This document shows, piece by piece, positions 63,356-64,000 of a stretch of 64,000 bases of DNA. Numbering within the stretch: the stretch's first letter is position 1; every line of letters starts with the position of its first letter. Made by a program: the position numbers and the translations under genes. The notes under the pieces are model-generated. The model saw nothing but the letters and a program-made list of their open reading frames with translations. It was not told the DNA's origin and did not search any database. Source of the DNA: a virus. Location: positions 1 to 64,000 of IMG/VR virus record IMGVR_UViG_3300009502_001526; one strand, 5' to 3'.

Positions 63356-63563
63356 TCATATTTTTTCCTTTTGTGTATGCATCTTTTTCAGACTCCATAA
63401 ATTTTTGTAACTCTCTTTTTATTTCTCCTTCTGTTTCTACTACAATTCCGTTTGATGCTAAATATTCTTTAAACTCACTCTGACATTCGTAACAAACATA
63501 ACCAATACCATTAACATATATATCACACATTATATTTTCACAATTATTTCTATAGCAACTCAT
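63315..63563 (-). CDS. Small Cys-rich protein
   Basis: I chose the ATG at 63561-63563 (MSCYRNNCENIMC), three codons inside the longest frame. CxxxxCxxxxC then GYVCYECQSEF suggest a zinc site. The C-terminal half is helical and ends MSVDEFFNEYRKDY. It overlaps 63149 by 41 nt and 63550 by 14 nt. Similar short Cys proteins occur in phages, function unknown. Confidence 0.72.
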   Translation of the reverse strand: MSCYRNNCENIMCDIYVNGIGYVCYECQSEFKEYLASNGIVVETEGEIKRELQKFMESEKDAYTKGKNMSVDEFFNEYRKDY

Positions 63564-63951
63564 TACTCCCATAATTTTCTATTTTTTTTAATTTTTCTTT
63601 TCGTAATAATTGATTTCTCAAATCATTATATGCTTTTTCTAATTCTTTAAATACTGGATATGTAACATAGTATGCTGGTTTATGACTTTCAATACATTCT
63701 CCAATTTTTCCAAGATGAATAGTTTTAATTTTATCTTTAACAGAATAAAATGGTTCTTCTAATCTATAATGTCTTTCACCAGTTTCAAAATTTCCACTAT
63801 CAAAGCCTATTATTTTTAAGAATAGTAGAATATTAGCATAAGAAATATCAATTTTTTGAGAAGCATTTCTATATTTATTCAAATATGCATCAGTGTCATT
63901 TACAATTGTTATTTCTGCACCATATATTATTTTTCTCAGAATATCTTTCAT
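63550..63951 (-). CDS. C-tagged 133-residue protein (LLRKEKLKKI)
   Basis: The protein begins MKDILRKIIYGAEITIVND, has a beta-rich middle (KIKTIHLGKIGECIESHKPA) and ends NQLLRKEKLKKIENYGSNELL with the shared tag before the next start. Function unknown. Confidence 0.8.
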   Translation of the reverse strand: MKDILRKIIYGAEITIVNDTDAYLNKYRNASQKIDISYANILLFLKIIGFDSGNFETGERHYRLEEPFYSVKDKIKTIHLGKIGECIESHKPAYYVTYPVFKELEKAYNDLRNQLLRKEKLKKIENYGSNELL

Positions 63952-64000
63952 ACAAATTTCCTAAAAATTTCAAATAATTCATTTATTTCATTAGATGTGA
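63948..64000 (-). CDS. Partial CDS, C-terminal end of a gene starting beyond the window
   Basis: On the minus strand the frame enters from the right edge and reads ...TSNEINELFEIFRKFV to a TGA at 63948-63950, overlapping the next ATG as ATGA. Only about 16 residues are visible; they look helical. Confidence 0.55.
   Translation of the reverse strand, partial: TSNEINELFEIFRKFV

Noticed and set aside
1-64000. tRNA genes
   Set aside because: I looked for TTCGAATC-like T-loops and cloverleaf pairing in the gaps and found none; most gaps are under 270 nt and hold promoters or terminators.
1-64000. Host-chromosome interpretation
   Set aside because: TonB receptor, MetK, GmhA and LpxH-like genes could suggest a Bacteroidota chromosome, but no ribosomal, cell-division or central-metabolism context is present and tiny overlapping tagged genes, homing nucleases and NADARs dominate. 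Not fully excluded.

Overview
The window is very AT-rich, almost wall-to-wall coding, and carries many short overlapping genes. Expression signals and exported proteins point to a Bacteroidota host: promoters of the form TTG-N19/20-TAnnTTTG, no convincing Shine-Dalgarno sequences, a SusC/Oar-like TonB-dependent receptor, and signal peptides ending in ...AQ. The gene content looks like an accessory region of a very large bacteriophage: a phage-type Dam methylase, a lysin-type glucosaminidase, RNA ligase, NADAR proteins, GIY-YIG homing nucleases, an intein, and dozens of tiny paralogues. No capsid, tail, terminase or polymerase gene is present, so 'jumbo phage of a Bacteroidota host' is an inference. 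A large plasmid or other mobile element is not excluded.

Layout: 1-14170 is a leftward array with small genes, Dam, YqeY-like, PTH2 and MetK. It continues into a surface-sugar block (GMD, GDP-fucose synthase-like, a His-type DegT enzyme suggesting a 3,6-dideoxyhexose, an epimerase-like protein, glycosyltransferases including an 895-residue methyltransferase-GT-GT fusion) and a second DNA methyltransferase. 14276-17542 is a TonB-dependent receptor. 17721-21529 holds a GT4 glycosyltransferase split by a LAGLIDADG intein. 21606-24351 starts with a Nudix gene and a run of small tagged genes. 24372-27095 is an envelope/secretion block (LpxH-like phosphoesterase, secreted EEP phosphodiesterase, GT2, secreted CarboxypepD domain). 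27258-28445 is TnpB. 28486-33927 is a leftward run of small C-terminally tagged genes with CYTH, a possible MutH-like nuclease and GmhA. 34011-36430 has the glucosaminidase, a cREC protein and a GIY-YIG nuclease. 36565-39404 encodes a Major Vault Protein homologue. 39539-46813 alternates tagged clusters with CspA and an RHH/GIY-YIG pair. 46782-50551 holds a PduO-type adenosyltransferase, a deoxynucleotidase, GGDEF and radical SAM genes. 50821-54016 has an HD phosphohydrolase and NADAR. 54067-64000 has a decayed homing nuclease, a second NADAR, a divergent TnpB-like protein, RNA ligase, a nucleotidyltransferase and a second RHH/GIY-YIG pair.

The most unusual signal is two shared peptide tags on otherwise different small proteins. 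Fifteen genes start with a peptide like MKYLKTFE, and 13 of these also end in K-[FY]-N-[IL] or a close variant. A separate set of about 21 genes ends in a basic amphipathic helix like RKEKLNKI. The first set tends to sit behind TATATATA-type elements, while many operons of the second set sit behind host-type TAnnTTTG promoters. This suggests two temporal or localisation classes. The N-terminal tag resembles in style the capsid-targeting leader of T4 internal head proteins, so packaging into the virion is a testable idea.

The window also suggests reprogramming of the host envelope (sugar synthesis, glycosyltransferases, TonB receptor, secreted phosphodiesterase), nucleotide and RNA repair or counter-defence (two NADARs, CYTH, cREC, RNA ligase, PTH2, Nudix, HD), and SAM supply and use (MetK with several methyltransferases and a radical SAM enzyme).
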